Assembly (NCBI RefSeq): GCF_002091955.1 | Contig: NZ_MKKY01000072.1 | Span: 1-64,000 of the forward strand | Origin: Rhodococcus sp. 1168 | GTDB lineage: Bacteria; Actinomycetota; Actinomycetes; Mycobacteriales; Mycobacteriaceae | Direction: 5' to 3' | Length of the DNA: 64,000 nucleotides | Shown: piece after piece, positions 27,932-37,413 of the stretch | Numbering within the stretch: the first letter of the stretch is position 1 | Layout of the letters: each line of letters starts with the position of its first letter | Made by a program: the position numbers and the translations under genes | The notes under the pieces: generated by a model | Seen by the model: the letters and a program-made list of their open reading frames with translations, nothing else | Databases searched by the model: none | What the model was told of the DNA's origin: nothing

Positions 27932-29185
27932 TCACTCCTTGCGCAGACGCCCCTCGAACTCGCGCTCGAGTTCACGCCACGCCTCCGACTCGACATGGAA
28001 CGGGGCACTGGGCGCGAGCCTGTTCGGATCGGGCTCGAGAGTGTAGGACACGAACCAGCCCAGCGGGGTGGAACTCGCCAGTGCCGTTTCGACGGAATCG
28101 TCCTCCGCGAAGTCGGCTGCGTCGGTGAACAACTCCACTGCAAGATCGAGCTGATCCGCGTCGACGACTGTGGGCCCGTCGGCCAGATCGTCCGCCAGTC
28201 CGGGAAGGACGTACACGTTCTCGTCGGTCACCTCGATACGGAGCGAGCCGTCCACCGCGGCGGTCTGTACTTCGGCGTACGTACTCACCTTCGCCAGTTC
28301 GTGGTCATGGTCGTCGGCGAGGTAGCGAGCCAGCGCGCGTTCGGATCCGAAGACGGTGATGGTGCCGGCGCGGCCGAGGAAGATCGGATCGTCGTCGATG
28401 TAGCAGCGCAGTGTGTAGAGCGTTTCGTCCGAGGTGATGATCCGGATCGGGTCGATGCCGACAGTGGTCCAGAAGCTCTCCTCCGCGGCTGCGTCGGCGA
28501 TGGGATCCGGGGTTTCGTCGTCGGTCTCGTCGTCGTCATCGGATTCTTCGTCGTTCGATACATCGTCGACGTCGACGATGTTCTCCGCGGCCGCGAGCAG
28601 TTCCGCTTCGGCCACGTCGACGGCCGCGCTGTCGACATCAGGTGTTGTCACGACCGAGTCGATGGCGTCGATCACCGCACCCCAACTCTTCGCGATCGAG
28701 GTGCCGATTCGATCCCAGAGGTCCTGACCGTCCTTGCCCAGGTATGCCTCCACGCCCATTCCCACAGATCCCAGATGTGGGTTGCCGGCGAAAAATGCGG
28801 TGACCGTGCTCAGTTCACAGACATCACCGAGGGTCTGGACCATTTCGAACGTTGCCGCGAGCTCGCCGAGGACATCGGAGTCGGGATCCTCGGCGACCAG
28901 TTCGGGAACACCGACGAGGTCGAAACGGTGAAGATCATCGGGTTCGAGTTCATTGGCTGCGAGAGCCGAGACCACGGTCCACGAGGGGTGGTCGACGAGG
29001 TCGTTGTCGCTGTCGTTTCTGATGAACGCCGCGAGGTGCGCGACGGCCTCGAATCCGTAGAGGTCCTCGTCGCGTCCGAGGAATGCTTCCCACTCGTCGT
29101 CTCCTTCGTGCCACTCCGGAGCCCAGAGGGTGACGAAGTCGCCGCGGGTGAGACGGAGTTCGATCGGGATGATGTCGCCAGCCAT
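27932..29185 (-). CDS. Conserved Mycobacteriales protein, Rv3311-like, with acidic linker
   Basis: The 417-residue protein is very acidic. An N-terminal half of about 215 residues (starting MAGDIIPIELRLTRGDFVTL) is joined by a nearly pure Asp/Glu/Ser linker (about 224-250) to a second globular half with ESFWTTVGIDPIRIITSDE. Position next to add and order of neighbours match Rv3311 of M. tuberculosis, a conserved protein of unknown role, sometimes labelled primosomal without support. No nucleotide-binding, catalytic or membrane motif is visible; it is probably cytosolic. Confidence 0.8.
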   Translation of the reverse strand: MAGDIIPIELRLTRGDFVTLWAPEWHEGDDEWEAFLGRDEDLYGFEAVAHLAAFIRNDSDNDLVDHPSWTVVSALAANELEPDDLHRFDLVGVPELVAEDPDSDVLGELAATFEMVQTLGDVCELSTVTAFFAGNPHLGSVGMGVEAYLGKDGQDLWDRIGTSIAKSWGAVIDAIDSVVTTPDVDSAAVDVAEAELLAAAENIVDVDDVSNDEESDDDDETDDETPDPIADAAAEESFWTTVGIDPIRIITSDETLYTLRCYIDDDPIFLGRAGTITVFGSERALARYLADDHDHELAKVSTYAEVQTAAVDGSLRIEVTDENVYVLPGLADDLADGPTVVDADQLDLAVELFTDAADFAEDDSVETALASSTPLGWFVSYTLEPDPNRLAPSAPFHVESEAWRELEREFEGRLRKE

Positions 29186-29200
29186 GGCCGGAAGCCTATC

Positions 29201-29506
29201 TCAGGTCGCCGATAGCGAACTTCGCATCCGTTCGAGGATCCACCGACGCTGGTCGAGGGCATCGCGAGAAGCAGCGGTGGCGACTTCGGTGATGGACTCG
29301 GTGAGTTTTCGTGCGGACTGGCGAGAGAGATCTTCGGCCAATTCCAGACCCACCATCGCCCCGGTGCTGTCGACCGTCACACCGACCAGCCCATCTGCCG
29401 AATGCCTGGTGATGCGCAGGTGTGCGAGCCCCTCCGAGGCGAGGTGCATGGTGTCCAGGGCGAGGTCGGCTCGGGACACAAGTGCTTCGACGGCGTTATC
29501 GGTCAT
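29201..29506 (-). CDS. YbaB/EspL-like protein of the T7SS-type operon
   Basis: The 101-residue protein has the YbaB-like pattern of a beta hairpin (VGVTVDSTGAMVGLELAEDL) between helices, with a long C-terminal helix. EspL of the ESX-1 system has such a fold, which suggests a chaperone or nucleoid-binding role. Start ATG 29504-29506 overlaps the stop of the previous gene by four bases (ATGA). It is the last gene of a four-gene minus-strand operon with an EspC-like protein and an NlpC/P60 peptidase. Function is inferred from family and context only. Confidence 0.68.
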   Translation of the reverse strand: MTDNAVEALVSRADLALDTMHLASEGLAHLRITRHSADGLVGVTVDSTGAMVGLELAEDLSRQSARKLTESITEVATAASRDALDQRRWILERMRSSLSAT

Positions 29507-29826
29507 ACCGACCTCAGCCAACTCGTCGGTGCAGGTTCTACGTCCAGTCGCCGATTCTCTTCAGCGGCTACCGTCGAGGCCCGCGGCAGCCCGAGGCGAT
29601 CGAGAATGTGGGCCTCCATACCGTCGTTTTCGAGAAGGGCGCGGCGCTCGGCTTGCGCGAGTTCGGTGGCACGCGCGCACAAGTGCAGGATTGTTCGGGC
29701 CAATTCTGTTCCACCGTAGTGTAATTCGCGTTGATCGACATGGATTTCCGTCGGGAGTCCACTTTCGGTGGCTCGGACGCGAACCGAGTCCGAACGCGTG
29801 GCAGCAGTAGCCGAGATCTCGATCAT
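29503..29826 (-). CDS. Second small YbaB-like protein of the operon
   Basis: The 107-residue protein reads MIEISATAATRSDSVRVRAT, then GLPTEIHVDQRELHYGGTEL followed by an Ala/Leu-rich helix. This strand-helix layout parallels its downstream neighbour, so the two may form a heterodimer. ATGA overlaps link it to both neighbouring genes. I do not recognise a named family with certainty; DUF2694 is a possibility I recall for similar operons. Confidence 0.58.
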   Translation of the reverse strand: MIEISATAATRSDSVRVRATESGLPTEIHVDQRELHYGGTELARTILHLCARATELAQAERRALLENDGMEAHILDRLGLPRASTVAAEENRRLDVEPAPTSWLRSV

Positions 29827-31016
29827 TCGGTCGGCCTGTAGAAGCCTTTGAAGCCCATACCGCTGTTGGTGGTGCGGATATCGCTGACCTGCACGGGATC
29901 TCCAGCTTCGACGAATTGTCCGTTGCCGATCACCATGGCGACGTGACCGTCCCAGATTGCAAGATCTCCGGGCATGACCTCGTCCTGGGCGACCGGGGTG
30001 CCGATAGTTTGTTCCTGCGCCAGGCGGGGTAGTTCGACGCCCTGCTCCGCGTAGGCCCACTGAGTGAGGCCGCTGCAGTCGAGGCCGCGGCCAGGCTCGG
30101 TACCGCCCCACACGTACGGCGTGCCTTGTTGGCTCAGTGCGTTTCTTACCGCGCCCGCTGCCTGTTCGTTCGGAGCCGTCACGACGCTTCCGTCGGGAAG
30201 CGCGACCTCGACGCCCGTGCCCTTCGCGCCGACATCACTGGGCTCACGCGGTGGTGCGCCGCGGTACATCGCCGGCCCCTGATTCGGCATCGTTGCGGTG
30301 GGTGACGTCGTTGCGTTGGGTGAGGAGAGCAGGTTCGACGCACTGTCCGGGGTTATCGACGACGGGGGCATCGACGACGGGGGAGCGGAGACCGATTGAG
30401 CGAAGTTGCGCACGAACTGGCCTGCGGGATCGGAATTTGTGGGTGCTGTCGGTGCAGGCCCGACCGGTGGCGCTGCCGCAGGTCGTGTCGAAGCTTCGGT
30501 GCCTGCAGGGGCAGGTACCGAGGGCGGCGCGAGATATCGCCCGACCTCGGCCGCGTGCACTGCAAGCTCGGCTCGAACCCGCGCCACGACGGCAAGCGCG
30601 CGTTCCAAGTGCTCGATGGCTGCCGCGATGACCATCGACTGACCGGCAGGGGTGACGAGCGCCGGGGCCGCAGCGACGGCAATGGACACGAACGACTGAA
30701 GTATGCCGTTCAATTCGACGATCCCGGCCTGGACCTTCTCACACGCTCGATCCACGACGGTGGCGATCTCGTTGCCGTGATCGGCAAGTGCGATGGCGCT
30801 CCTGTGGGTGGCACCGGTCAACTCGATTGCTGCTATTGCTGCGGGTCCGCTCCACGAACCGGCCAGCTCGGCCACGGCGTTCACCCCGATCCGCTCGACC
30901 GAATCCAATGCGGAGGAGGAGGAACGAATGACGTCGGCGGGTCCGCCGGTGGGAATCTCACCCGACCCGAAGGCGCCGAGGAGGTCGATGATCGGACGAG
31001 TCAGTACGTCGATCAC
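29823..31016 (-). CDS. WxG-domain NlpC/P60 (C40) peptidase, probable T7SS substrate
   Basis: The protein has 397 residues. An all-helical N-terminal domain (about 1-165) carries a WxG turn (W55-S-G57) as in WXG100-like secreted proteins. A Pro/Ala/Ser-rich linker (about 165-285) follows, then a C-terminal NlpC/P60 domain with catalytic Cys314 in GLDCSGL and His358 in WDGHVAMV. Such domains cut gamma-D-Glu-mDAP bonds in peptidoglycan. There is no Sec signal peptide, which agrees with type VII export. Start GTG 31014-31016 overlaps the EspC-like gene by four bases. Activity and export are inferred. Confidence 0.82.
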   Translation of the reverse strand: MIDVLTRPIIDLLGAFGSGEIPTGGPADVIRSSSSALDSVERIGVNAVAELAGSWSGPAAIAAIELTGATHRSAIALADHGNEIATVVDRACEKVQAGIVELNGILQSFVSIAVAAAPALVTPAGQSMVIAAAIEHLERALAVVARVRAELAVHAAEVGRYLAPPSVPAPAGTEASTRPAAAPPVGPAPTAPTNSDPAGQFVRNFAQSVSAPPSSMPPSSITPDSASNLLSSPNATTSPTATMPNQGPAMYRGAPPREPSDVGAKGTGVEVALPDGSVVTAPNEQAAGAVRNALSQQGTPYVWGGTEPGRGLDCSGLTQWAYAEQGVELPRLAQEQTIGTPVAQDEVMPGDLAIWDGHVAMVIGNGQFVEAGDPVQVSDIRTTNSGMGFKGFYRPTE

Positions 31017-31312
31017 AGTAGGTGCCCGGCTGCTGCCGTGTCTGTTGCCTGGTAACCGGCAGCCGAACCCGCGGCCGCGCTACCGATGCTGCTCAGCACT
31101 TCGGCCAGGCGTGCCAACGCGGCGGTATGGGCGGTGTGGGCGGCGGTGAAGGCGGCCAGGAACTCGGTGCCGATTGCCCCGAACACCGGTGTCAGGACGG
31201 CGGGACCGCAGGCTGTGGCCGCTGCCGCGGCGCTCGTCACGTGCGCGGACATCGCCCCGGTCGTCGCGGAATACGCGAGTATTCCAGCCGCTGTTGCCGA
31301 TACTTCTGCCAT
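31013..31312 (-). CDS. EspC-like ESX secretion-associated protein
   Basis: This 99-residue Ala/Thr-rich helical-hairpin protein has the EspC-type pattern: [12 protein letters not shown] in the second helix and a tail with GYQATD, where Y87-xxx-D91 fits the general type VII YxxxD export signal. No cysteine-based or Sec signal is present. It is the first gene of the operon and overlaps the peptidase gene by four bases, so it may be the secretion partner of that enzyme. No ESX core gene (EccC, EccD) is present in this window. Confidence 0.72.
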   Translation of the reverse strand: MAEVSATAAGILAYSATTGAMSAHVTSAAAAATACGPAVLTPVFGAIGTEFLAAFTAAHTAHTAALARLAEVLSSIGSAAAGSAAGYQATDTAAAGHLL

Positions 31313-31409
31313 CGGTGTTCCCCTCGGGACTGTTCTGCGTACGAAATGGATCTACACAGGTTTTGACGCAAGTGAGGCCCGATCGGTTCCCGCACTTATC
31401 CTTCTTCTC

Positions 31410-32033
31410 ATGGATACACATGTCGTCGAACATCCCTTGGCTGCTGCCCTACTGACGACGATGCGCGACGAGCGCAGCGACAACGCAACTTTTCGGTCGG
31501 CACTGCGCCAGCTCACCCACATGTTGGTGTACGAGGCCACCAGGGACGCCGCGATCACCACGTTCGAGGTGAAGACGCCGGTCGCGGTTACGCAGGGGAC
31601 CCGTCTGTCGCAGCCGCCGCTGCTCGTGCCGGTCTTGCGTGCCGGGCTCGGCATGGTCGAGAAGGCGAGCGGTTTGATTCCTCAGTCCCGCGTCGGCTTC
31701 GTCGGAATGGCGCGCGACGAGAAGACTCATGAGCCGGTGCCGTACATGGAGTCGCTGCCCGAGGATCTGTCGAGCACCCCGGTCTATGTTCTCGATCCGA
31801 TGCTCGCCACGGGTGGGTCGATGGTGCGCACCATCGAGTTGTTGGTGGAGCGAGGCGCGGCAGATGTCACTGCAATTTGTGTGGTGGTCGCCCCCGAGGG
31901 GGTCACTGCCCTCGAGAACTCGGGACTACCGGTTCGGCTCGTCACCGCCAGTATCGACGAGCGACTCAACGACGAGGCCTTCATCGTCCCGGGTCTCGGT
32001 GATGCGGGCGACCGCCAGTTCGGCCCACGCTGA
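31410..32033 (+). CDS. upp: Uracil phosphoribosyltransferase
   Basis: Upp makes UMP from uracil and PRPP, salvaging the base released by deoA and other phosphorylases. The PRPP loop is [14 protein letters not shown], and [12 protein letters not shown] and the C-terminal [13 protein letters not shown] uracil-binding tail are conserved. The ATG at 31410 gives 207 residues, the normal size; an upstream open frame is not coding. It is divergent from the EspC-like operon, with about 97 bp between the starts. Confidence 0.96.
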   Translation: MDTHVVEHPLAAALLTTMRDERSDNATFRSALRQLTHMLVYEATRDAAITTFEVKTPVAVTQGTRLSQPPLLVPVLRAGLGMVEKASGLIPQSRVGFVGMARDEKTHEPVPYMESLPEDLSSTPVYVLDPMLATGGSMVRTIELLVERGAADVTAICVVVAPEGVTALENSGLPVRLVTASIDERLNDEAFIVPGLGDAGDRQFGPR

Positions 32034-32086
32034 GCACGTCACTCGTCCTCGGCGTAACCTGGCCGGCCAGTGAAGGCGACCCGCGT

Positions 32087-32932
32087 TTGCGCGTCGTAGA
32101 TGTTCTTTCGCGTGAGGTCGATTATGTAGAACTGCGCGGCGGTCGTGTCGGGTTCGAGGCGCTCGGGCCGCAGCGGTGGTGCACGGGACGGATCGCATTC
32201 CGTAAAGGCGCGCCCTCCGAGTACGTACCGTGCCCCGAGCAGTTGCCGGTCGAGTCAGGTTCGCAGTGCGAACGGTGCGAGTCGAAGGACTCGTTTCGTT
32301 TCGTCCACACGATCCATCGCGGAGGCTTCGTCTCCCGTGAGCTCGAAGCCCATGTCATGCAGCCACATTGGCTGTACATCGCGACCTTCGCGAACGGGGT
32401 GCACAAGGTCGGCACTGCGGCCGACACCCGCAAATGGGCCAGGCTTGCCGAGCAAGGGGCCATATGCGCGCGCTACGTCGCGTGGGCAGCGGACGGAAAG
32501 GTGGTTCGGGTACTCGAAGATCGGGTGACCGAGCAACTGCAGGTGCGGCAGTCCGTGCGATCCTCGGTCAAAGCTGCGGCGCTCGCACTGCCCGTCGACA
32601 CCGCCCGTCTCGACGCTGCGACGATGCGTCTGGCCGATCGAGTGCGGGACTCCCTTGCGCCGCCGGTCGGTGAGGACACCTATCGCACGGTGGACGAATC
32701 ATGGCAGGTAGCTGGATTCCGTGAGCTCGCCACCGGCAACCGCGTCTGTTATCCGAGCGATCTCACGACCGGCTCGCACGGCTTCACCGTGCGCGCATGC
32801 ATCGGACAAGCTGCGGTGGTGGACGTCGACGGCGCTTCCTACGTTGTGGACCTGCACGAACTGAAGGGCCGTCGGGTTCGGTTCGGTGATCACGAATCCA
32901 CGTTGCCTGCGGTTCAGTCCGCGCTCTTTTGA
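32087..32932 (+). CDS. DUF2797 protein with GIY-YIG-like segment
   Basis: The 281-residue protein has a four-cysteine region (YVPCPEQ and QCERCESKD) that may bind zinc. A later PHWLYIATFANGVHKVGTA resembles the GIY-YIG nuclease core strand pair, a feature of DUF2797. The start is uncertain: TTG 32087 is the only initiator consistent with the N-terminal homology, and no good ribosome site precedes it. A few N-terminal residues may be wrong. Role unknown; it lies between upp and convergent pmmB (overlap of 19 bases at the 3' ends). Confidence 0.75.
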   Translation: MRVVDVLSREVDYVELRGGRVGFEALGPQRWCTGRIAFRKGAPSEYVPCPEQLPVESGSQCERCESKDSFRFVHTIHRGGFVSRELEAHVMQPHWLYIATFANGVHKVGTAADTRKWARLAEQGAICARYVAWAADGKVVRVLEDRVTEQLQVRQSVRSSVKAAALALPVDTARLDAATMRLADRVRDSLAPPVGEDTYRTVDESWQVAGFRELATGNRVCYPSDLTTGSHGFTVRACIGQAAVVDVDGASYVVDLHELKGRRVRFGDHESTLPAVQSALF

Positions 32933-34533
32933 AACAGGCTGGTCGCGAACTTTCGCAACGCGGCGAGCACAGCGTCGGCTTCGGCACGCACGGCGGACAA
33001 GTCTGCGCGGTCGCGGACCGGGAGAACAACCTCGAGGTACGCCTTGACCTTCGGTTCGGTTCCCGACGGACGCACGATGACGCGGATGCCATCTCCTGCC
33101 AATTCGACGGCATCGGTCTGTAGGGGGCCGTCGTCGGCGAGTAGGTCGGTGACCGTGATGGAGGTGCCCGCCAGTTCGGTGGGTGGCTTCGCGCGGAGTC
33201 GTTCCATCATGAGCGCGATGTCGGCGAGATCATCCACTCGGGCGGAGACCTGCGCTCCGGCGTGAACACCGAATTCGAGCGCCAGGTCGTCGAGGACATC
33301 GCCCAGGGTACGGTTCTCGGCCGCGAGCAAGGCGACGAGGTCTGCGAGGACGACAGCTGCCGAGATCCCGTCCTTGTCGTTGACGAACGAAGGGTCGACG
33401 CAGTGGCCGATTGCTTCTTCGTAGGCGTAGACCAGACCTTGGCCGGCGCGAACCAGCCACTTGAATCCGGTCAACGTACGAGCGTAGCGCGCGCCACGAG
33501 CAGGGGCGAGGACGGAGAGAAGTCGAGAAGAAACGATGGTGTTCGCAACCAACGAGTCCGGGGGCGCGGTGTGGAGTATGTGGTTGGCCAGCAGTGCTCC
33601 GGTTTCGTCTCCGCTGAGCATTCGCCACCCCGACGGCCCCGGCACGCCTATCGCGCATCGATCTGCGTCGGGATCGAGTGCAATCGCGAGATCTGCCTCC
33701 ACCTCGGCGGCAAGGGCCAACAGTTTGTCCGCTGCCCCGGGCTCTTCCGGGTTGGGAAAGGCGACGGTCGGAAACTCGGGATCGGGCTCGAATTGATCGG
33801 CCACAACATGGACGTCTCGGAATCCGAGGCCGCGTAGCGCAGTGAGCGCGAACTCACCGCCGACGCCGTGCATAGGCGTCAGAGCAATCCGAATGTGCTG
33901 CTTCTGTGAACGGACCAGCGCAGGAAGTCGGTCAAGATATTGTGCTGTGACGCTCGATCCACCCGGTGAGACGAAGGTACGAGGCACGTCCACCGCGGGG
34001 CCGACGGCCGCGATCTCGGCCTCGATTTCCTTGTCGACCGGCGGGATGATTTGTGCACCACCGCGGAGGTAGACCTTGTAACCATTGTCGGCAGCAGGAT
34101 TGTGCGAGGCGGTGATCTGGATGCCGAGGTCGGCATCGAGCGAGCGGACCGCGAATGCGAGCACCGGTGTAGGGAGTGGTCGAGGTAGTAGAACTACAGA
34201 AAAGTCCTGTGCAGCAAAGGTTTCCGCGGCTGCAGTGGCAAAGGCGTCCGATCCGTGCCGTGCATCACGACCCACGACGACGGTCGATCCGCCCAGCCCC
34301 TGCTTCTGCAGCCACGCGGCAATCCCCATCGAGGTGCGCACCACGACGGCGACATTCATTCCGTTGGGGCCGGCTCGAACCTCGCCGCGCAGACCCGCGG
34401 TGCCGAAGCTCAACGGAGCGCGAAACCTCTCACGTAGTTCGTCTTCCGGCAGTGAAGCCAATTCCGCACGCGTCGACGGGTCGGGATCACCTGCGATCCA
34501 TTCCGCGACCTGCTGCGCCAATTCGGCCGTCAC
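32914..34533 (-). CDS. pmmB: Phosphomannomutase/phosphoglucomutase
   Basis: A 539-residue alpha-D-phosphohexomutase. The phosphoserine loop is TASHNP (S143), the Mg loop is [12 protein letters not shown], sugar specificity loop near DGISAAV, and the phosphate-binding [14 protein letters not shown] closes the C-terminus. The long form with N-terminal [11 protein letters not shown] is that of PgcA/PmmB-like mutases and may act on ribose- or deoxyribose-phosphates from the salvage genes. Its GTG start overlaps deoD by 4 bases. Confidence 0.93.
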   Translation of the reverse strand: MTAELAQQVAEWIAGDPDPSTRAELASLPEDELRERFRAPLSFGTAGLRGEVRAGPNGMNVAVVVRTSMGIAAWLQKQGLGGSTVVVGRDARHGSDAFATAAAETFAAQDFSVVLLPRPLPTPVLAFAVRSLDADLGIQITASHNPAADNGYKVYLRGGAQIIPPVDKEIEAEIAAVGPAVDVPRTFVSPGGSSVTAQYLDRLPALVRSQKQHIRIALTPMHGVGGEFALTALRGLGFRDVHVVADQFEPDPEFPTVAFPNPEEPGAADKLLALAAEVEADLAIALDPDADRCAIGVPGPSGWRMLSGDETGALLANHILHTAPPDSLVANTIVSSRLLSVLAPARGARYARTLTGFKWLVRAGQGLVYAYEEAIGHCVDPSFVNDKDGISAAVVLADLVALLAAENRTLGDVLDDLALEFGVHAGAQVSARVDDLADIALMMERLRAKPPTELAGTSITVTDLLADDGPLQTDAVELAGDGIRVIVRPSGTEPKVKAYLEVVLPVRDRADLSAVRAEADAVLAALRKFATSLFQKSAD

Positions 34534-35357
34534 AGCGTCGACACCAGCTGATGCAGAAATGCACCCATCCGCGAAGCCGCTGTCTTCCCTGCTGCGAGCA
34601 CCTCTTTGTGGTCGAGGTGGTCACCGGTTATTCCTGCGGCAAGATTGGTGACGAGAGAAAGCCCGAGAACGCGAGCTCCGAGGGCCCGCGCTGCGATCGT
34701 CTCGTGGACGGTGGACATACCGACCAGATCGGCACCCATCGTGCGCAGCATTCGAATCTCGGCGGGCGTTTCGTAATGTGGCCCTGGCAGTCCCGCGTAC
34801 ACGCCCTCTTCCAGCGAGGGGTCGATGCGGCGCGCCAGCGCGCGAAGTTCTGGCGAGTAGGCGTCGACCAGGTCGACGAACTCGGCACCCGTCAACGGCG
34901 AGCGTGCGGTGAGATTGAGATGGTCGGAGATGAGAACCGGTTGGCCGACGTGCATTCCATCTCGGATTCCACCCGCGGCGTTGGTGAGAACGACCGTGGT
35001 AGCCCCGGCCGCGATGGCCGTCCGCACCGGATGCACGACTCGGGCCAAGTCGTGCCCTTCGTATGCGTGAATACGGCCCTGCAACAGCAGCGCATGTGTG
35101 CCGTCGACGCTCACCGAGGTGACGGTTCCGGAGTGTCCGGATGCGGAGGGGGGACTGAAGCCCGGAAGGTCGGCCATGGCGATGGTCGCAGTCGGGGAAC
35201 CGAAACGATCCGCTGCGGCCTGCCAGCCGGATCCCAGCACGATCGCCACCGCATGAGATGCGACACCGGTGGCCTCCGTGATCGCTGCTGCAGCGCGCGC
35301 CGCGGCGTCCTGAGGGTCGAGGGTCGGATCTGCTGGGTCGATGTTCGTTGTTCCCAC
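34530..35357 (-). CDS. deoD: Purine nucleoside phosphorylase
   Basis: This trimeric-type PNP releases purine bases and (deoxy)ribose-1-phosphate. Visible motifs are [14 protein letters not shown] with the phosphate Ser, [26 protein letters not shown], and a [11 protein letters not shown] region with the substrate-binding Met. GTG 35355-35357 gives 275 residues starting [10 protein letters not shown], close to the mycobacterial length; an in-frame TTG upstream would give an implausible N-terminus. Together with pmmB it matches Rv3307-Rv3308. Confidence 0.93.
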   Translation of the reverse strand: MGTTNIDPADPTLDPQDAAARAAAAITEATGVASHAVAIVLGSGWQAAADRFGSPTATIAMADLPGFSPPSASGHSGTVTSVSVDGTHALLLQGRIHAYEGHDLARVVHPVRTAIAAGATTVVLTNAAGGIRDGMHVGQPVLISDHLNLTARSPLTGAEFVDLVDAYSPELRALARRIDPSLEEGVYAGLPGPHYETPAEIRMLRTMGADLVGMSTVHETIAARALGARVLGLSLVTNLAAGITGDHLDHKEVLAAGKTAASRMGAFLHQLVSTL

Positions 35358-35485
35358 GGGAAGCAACCCTAGGAGATGTGCGACCGTTTCCGCAGTAGGC
35401 CATGCGATGCCTTCGGTGGGCTCGGGATCGAGCTCGGTCGGGCAGACCTTCACCGAATGAAGTTACCGCCGGGTAGTATCCCTCC

Positions 35486-36190
35486 ATGCCTTATCTCGAA
35501 CATGACGGTGACGTGCACATCCTGTACCTCGGTGCACAGGACTCAGCTCAGAACCCGGAGAACCGGTTCCATCCGGACTGGATCGAGGGCGTGCACGCTC
35601 TTCTCGACGAGGTCGAATCGATATCGGGGCCCGGGGCACTGGTGACCACCGCAACGGGAAAGTTCTTCACCAACGGCCTCGACACCGACTGGCTTTTCGC
35701 CAACCTCGACAAGATCACCGGCTATCTGGACCGGGTGCACACGCTCTACACCCGGCTGCTCACGTTCCCGATGGCGACGATTGCAGCTGTCCAAGGCCAC
35801 GCATTCGGCGCAGGCGCCATGTTCGCGACGGCTCACGACTTCCGGGTCGTCCGCGTCGACCGCGGCTTCTACTGCCTGCCCGAGGTGCAACTGAACATGC
35901 CGTTCACCGTCGGCATGTCGTCCCTGATCACCAGCAGGCTCCCCAAGCAGACGGCCATCGAGGCAATGACCACGGGTCGACGCTTCGGCGGAGCAGATGC
36001 CGTCACAGCCGGCATCGCCGACGTTGCTGTCGACGAGGACGCCGTGTTGTCCTGCGCTGTCGAGCGCGCCACGGCGTTGACGAGCACGCGCGGTGACAAC
36101 CTTGCGGGAATCAAGCGCGCCATTCACGGTGATCTTCTTGCCGCGCTGAACACTCCGACCGACGAGAGTAATTTCGCATTCGGCAAGTAA
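35486..36190 (+). CDS. Enoyl-CoA hydratase/isomerase family protein
   Basis: The 234-residue crotonase-fold protein has TGKFFTNGLDTDWL (oxyanion loop region) and VQGHAFGAGAMFATAHDFRV with the second oxyanion glycines. The usual first catalytic Glu in AFGGG appears as FGAGAMF, and EVQLNMPF supplies a candidate acid. It is more like the short enoyl-CoA isomerase subgroup than EchA hydratases. Substrate unknown; it stands alone, divergent from deoD. Confidence 0.85.
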   Translation: MPYLEHDGDVHILYLGAQDSAQNPENRFHPDWIEGVHALLDEVESISGPGALVTTATGKFFTNGLDTDWLFANLDKITGYLDRVHTLYTRLLTFPMATIAAVQGHAFGAGAMFATAHDFRVVRVDRGFYCLPEVQLNMPFTVGMSSLITSRLPKQTAIEAMTTGRRFGGADAVTAGIADVAVDEDAVLSCAVERATALTSTRGDNLAGIKRAIHGDLLAALNTPTDESNFAFGK

Positions 36191-36240
36191 CGGGCCGCGC
36201 TGGATTCAGCTTCGGAGAGCACTAGTGACAGACTGAGCCG

Positions 36241-37413
36241 GTGATCGTCGAGACCGATGCCGGAGTGCAGCGCGCTGCAACTGATCTGCTTGCGTTGTCG
36301 CACTCGATTCATTCCGAGCCGGAACTGGCGTTCGAAGAGCACCGCAGTGCAGCGAAGGTCTGCGACCTTCTTCGCGATCGTGGCTTCGCCGTCACCACGG
36401 GCGTCGCCGACCTGCCGACCGCGTTCACCGCGACGTACGGCAGCGGCGAGTTGGTCGTTGCCCTCTGCGCTGAATACGACGCCTTGCCGGAGATCGGCCA
36501 CGCCTGCGGCCACAACATCATCGCCGCATCCGCCGCCGGCGCGGCGATCGCGTTGGCTCCGCTCGCCGAGCGGCTCGGTATCACCATTCGAGTACTCGGA
36601 ACTCCCGCCGAGGAAAGTGGTGGAGGAAAAGTGCTGATGCTCGAACGCGGCGTCTTCGACGGCGTGGCCGCGGCGCTGATGGTTCATCCCGGCCCGTTCG
36701 ACATCGTGGGTGCAACTTCGCTCGCGTTGTCCGACATAGCCGTGTCGTTCACCGGCCGCGCCGCACATGCATCTGCAGCCCCTGAATGGGGAATCAATGC
36801 CGGTGATGCGGTGACCGTCAGCCAGGTTGCAATCGGCCTGCTGCGTCAGCATCTGGCGCCGGGGCAGCAGTTGCACGGAATCGTGACCGAAGGCGGGCTC
36901 GCGCCCAACATCGTGCCCGGGCACGCTGAGCTTGCCTACTACCTGCGGGCGAACACCTCGGAATCATTGGCGGCGTTGACCTCCAAGGCGCATGCGTGTT
37001 TTCAGGCCGGTGCGATCGCTACCGGTTGCACCCACCAGATTCGTACCGTATCGCCGATCTACACCGAGCTGACACCCGATCCGTGGCTCACCGCCACCTA
37101 TCGAGACGAGGTCGAGTCGATCGGCCGCACACCCCTGGCACCCGAGTTGGAAGGATTCCGCCCTCTGGGCAGCACCGATATGGGAAATGTGACGAAGGTT
37201 CTGCCCGGGGTACACCCGGTGATCGGTCTCGACTCGGGCGGCGCCGTCACGCACCAGCCGGAGTTCGCCGCAGCGTGCATCACCGAGTCGGCGGACACGG
37301 CCGTACTCGACGGCGCCCGATTACTTGCACGAACGGTGGTCCGTACGGCCCTCGACGCAGACACAAGGAGCCGGTTGCTCGAAGGCGTCGAAGCTCGGAT
37401 GACGGCTCGATGA
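36241..37413 (+). CDS. amiB1: M20 family amidohydrolase, AmiB1-like
   Basis: The 390-residue metallo-amidohydrolase of the peptidase M20D group has the metal-binding GHACGHNIIAA, the Glu pair in GTPAEESGGGK, and a C-terminal STDMGNVTKV with a metal ligand Asp. The lid domain lies in the middle (about 190-300). It likely cleaves N-acyl or aminobenzoyl-type amides. Its stop overlaps the amiA1 start (ATGA), and the pair matches Rv3306c-Rv3305c, so I use their names. Confidence 0.88.
   Translation: MIVETDAGVQRAATDLLALSHSIHSEPELAFEEHRSAAKVCDLLRDRGFAVTTGVADLPTAFTATYGSGELVVALCAEYDALPEIGHACGHNIIAASAAGAAIALAPLAERLGITIRVLGTPAEESGGGKVLMLERGVFDGVAAALMVHPGPFDIVGATSLALSDIAVSFTGRAAHASAAPEWGINAGDAVTVSQVAIGLLRQHLAPGQQLHGIVTEGGLAPNIVPGHAELAYYLRANTSESLAALTSKAHACFQAGAIATGCTHQIRTVSPIYTELTPDPWLTATYRDEVESIGRTPLAPELEGFRPLGSTDMGNVTKVLPGVHPVIGLDSGGAVTHQPEFAAACITESADTAVLDGARLLARTVVRTALDADTRSRLLEGVEARMTAR

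Noticed and set aside
27995..29215. A 406-codon plus-strand frame opposite the Rv3311-like gene
   Set aside because: The minus-strand protein keeps a plausible acidic two-domain structure and synteny; the plus-strand reading is Val/Gly/Asp-rich noise from a shadow frame.
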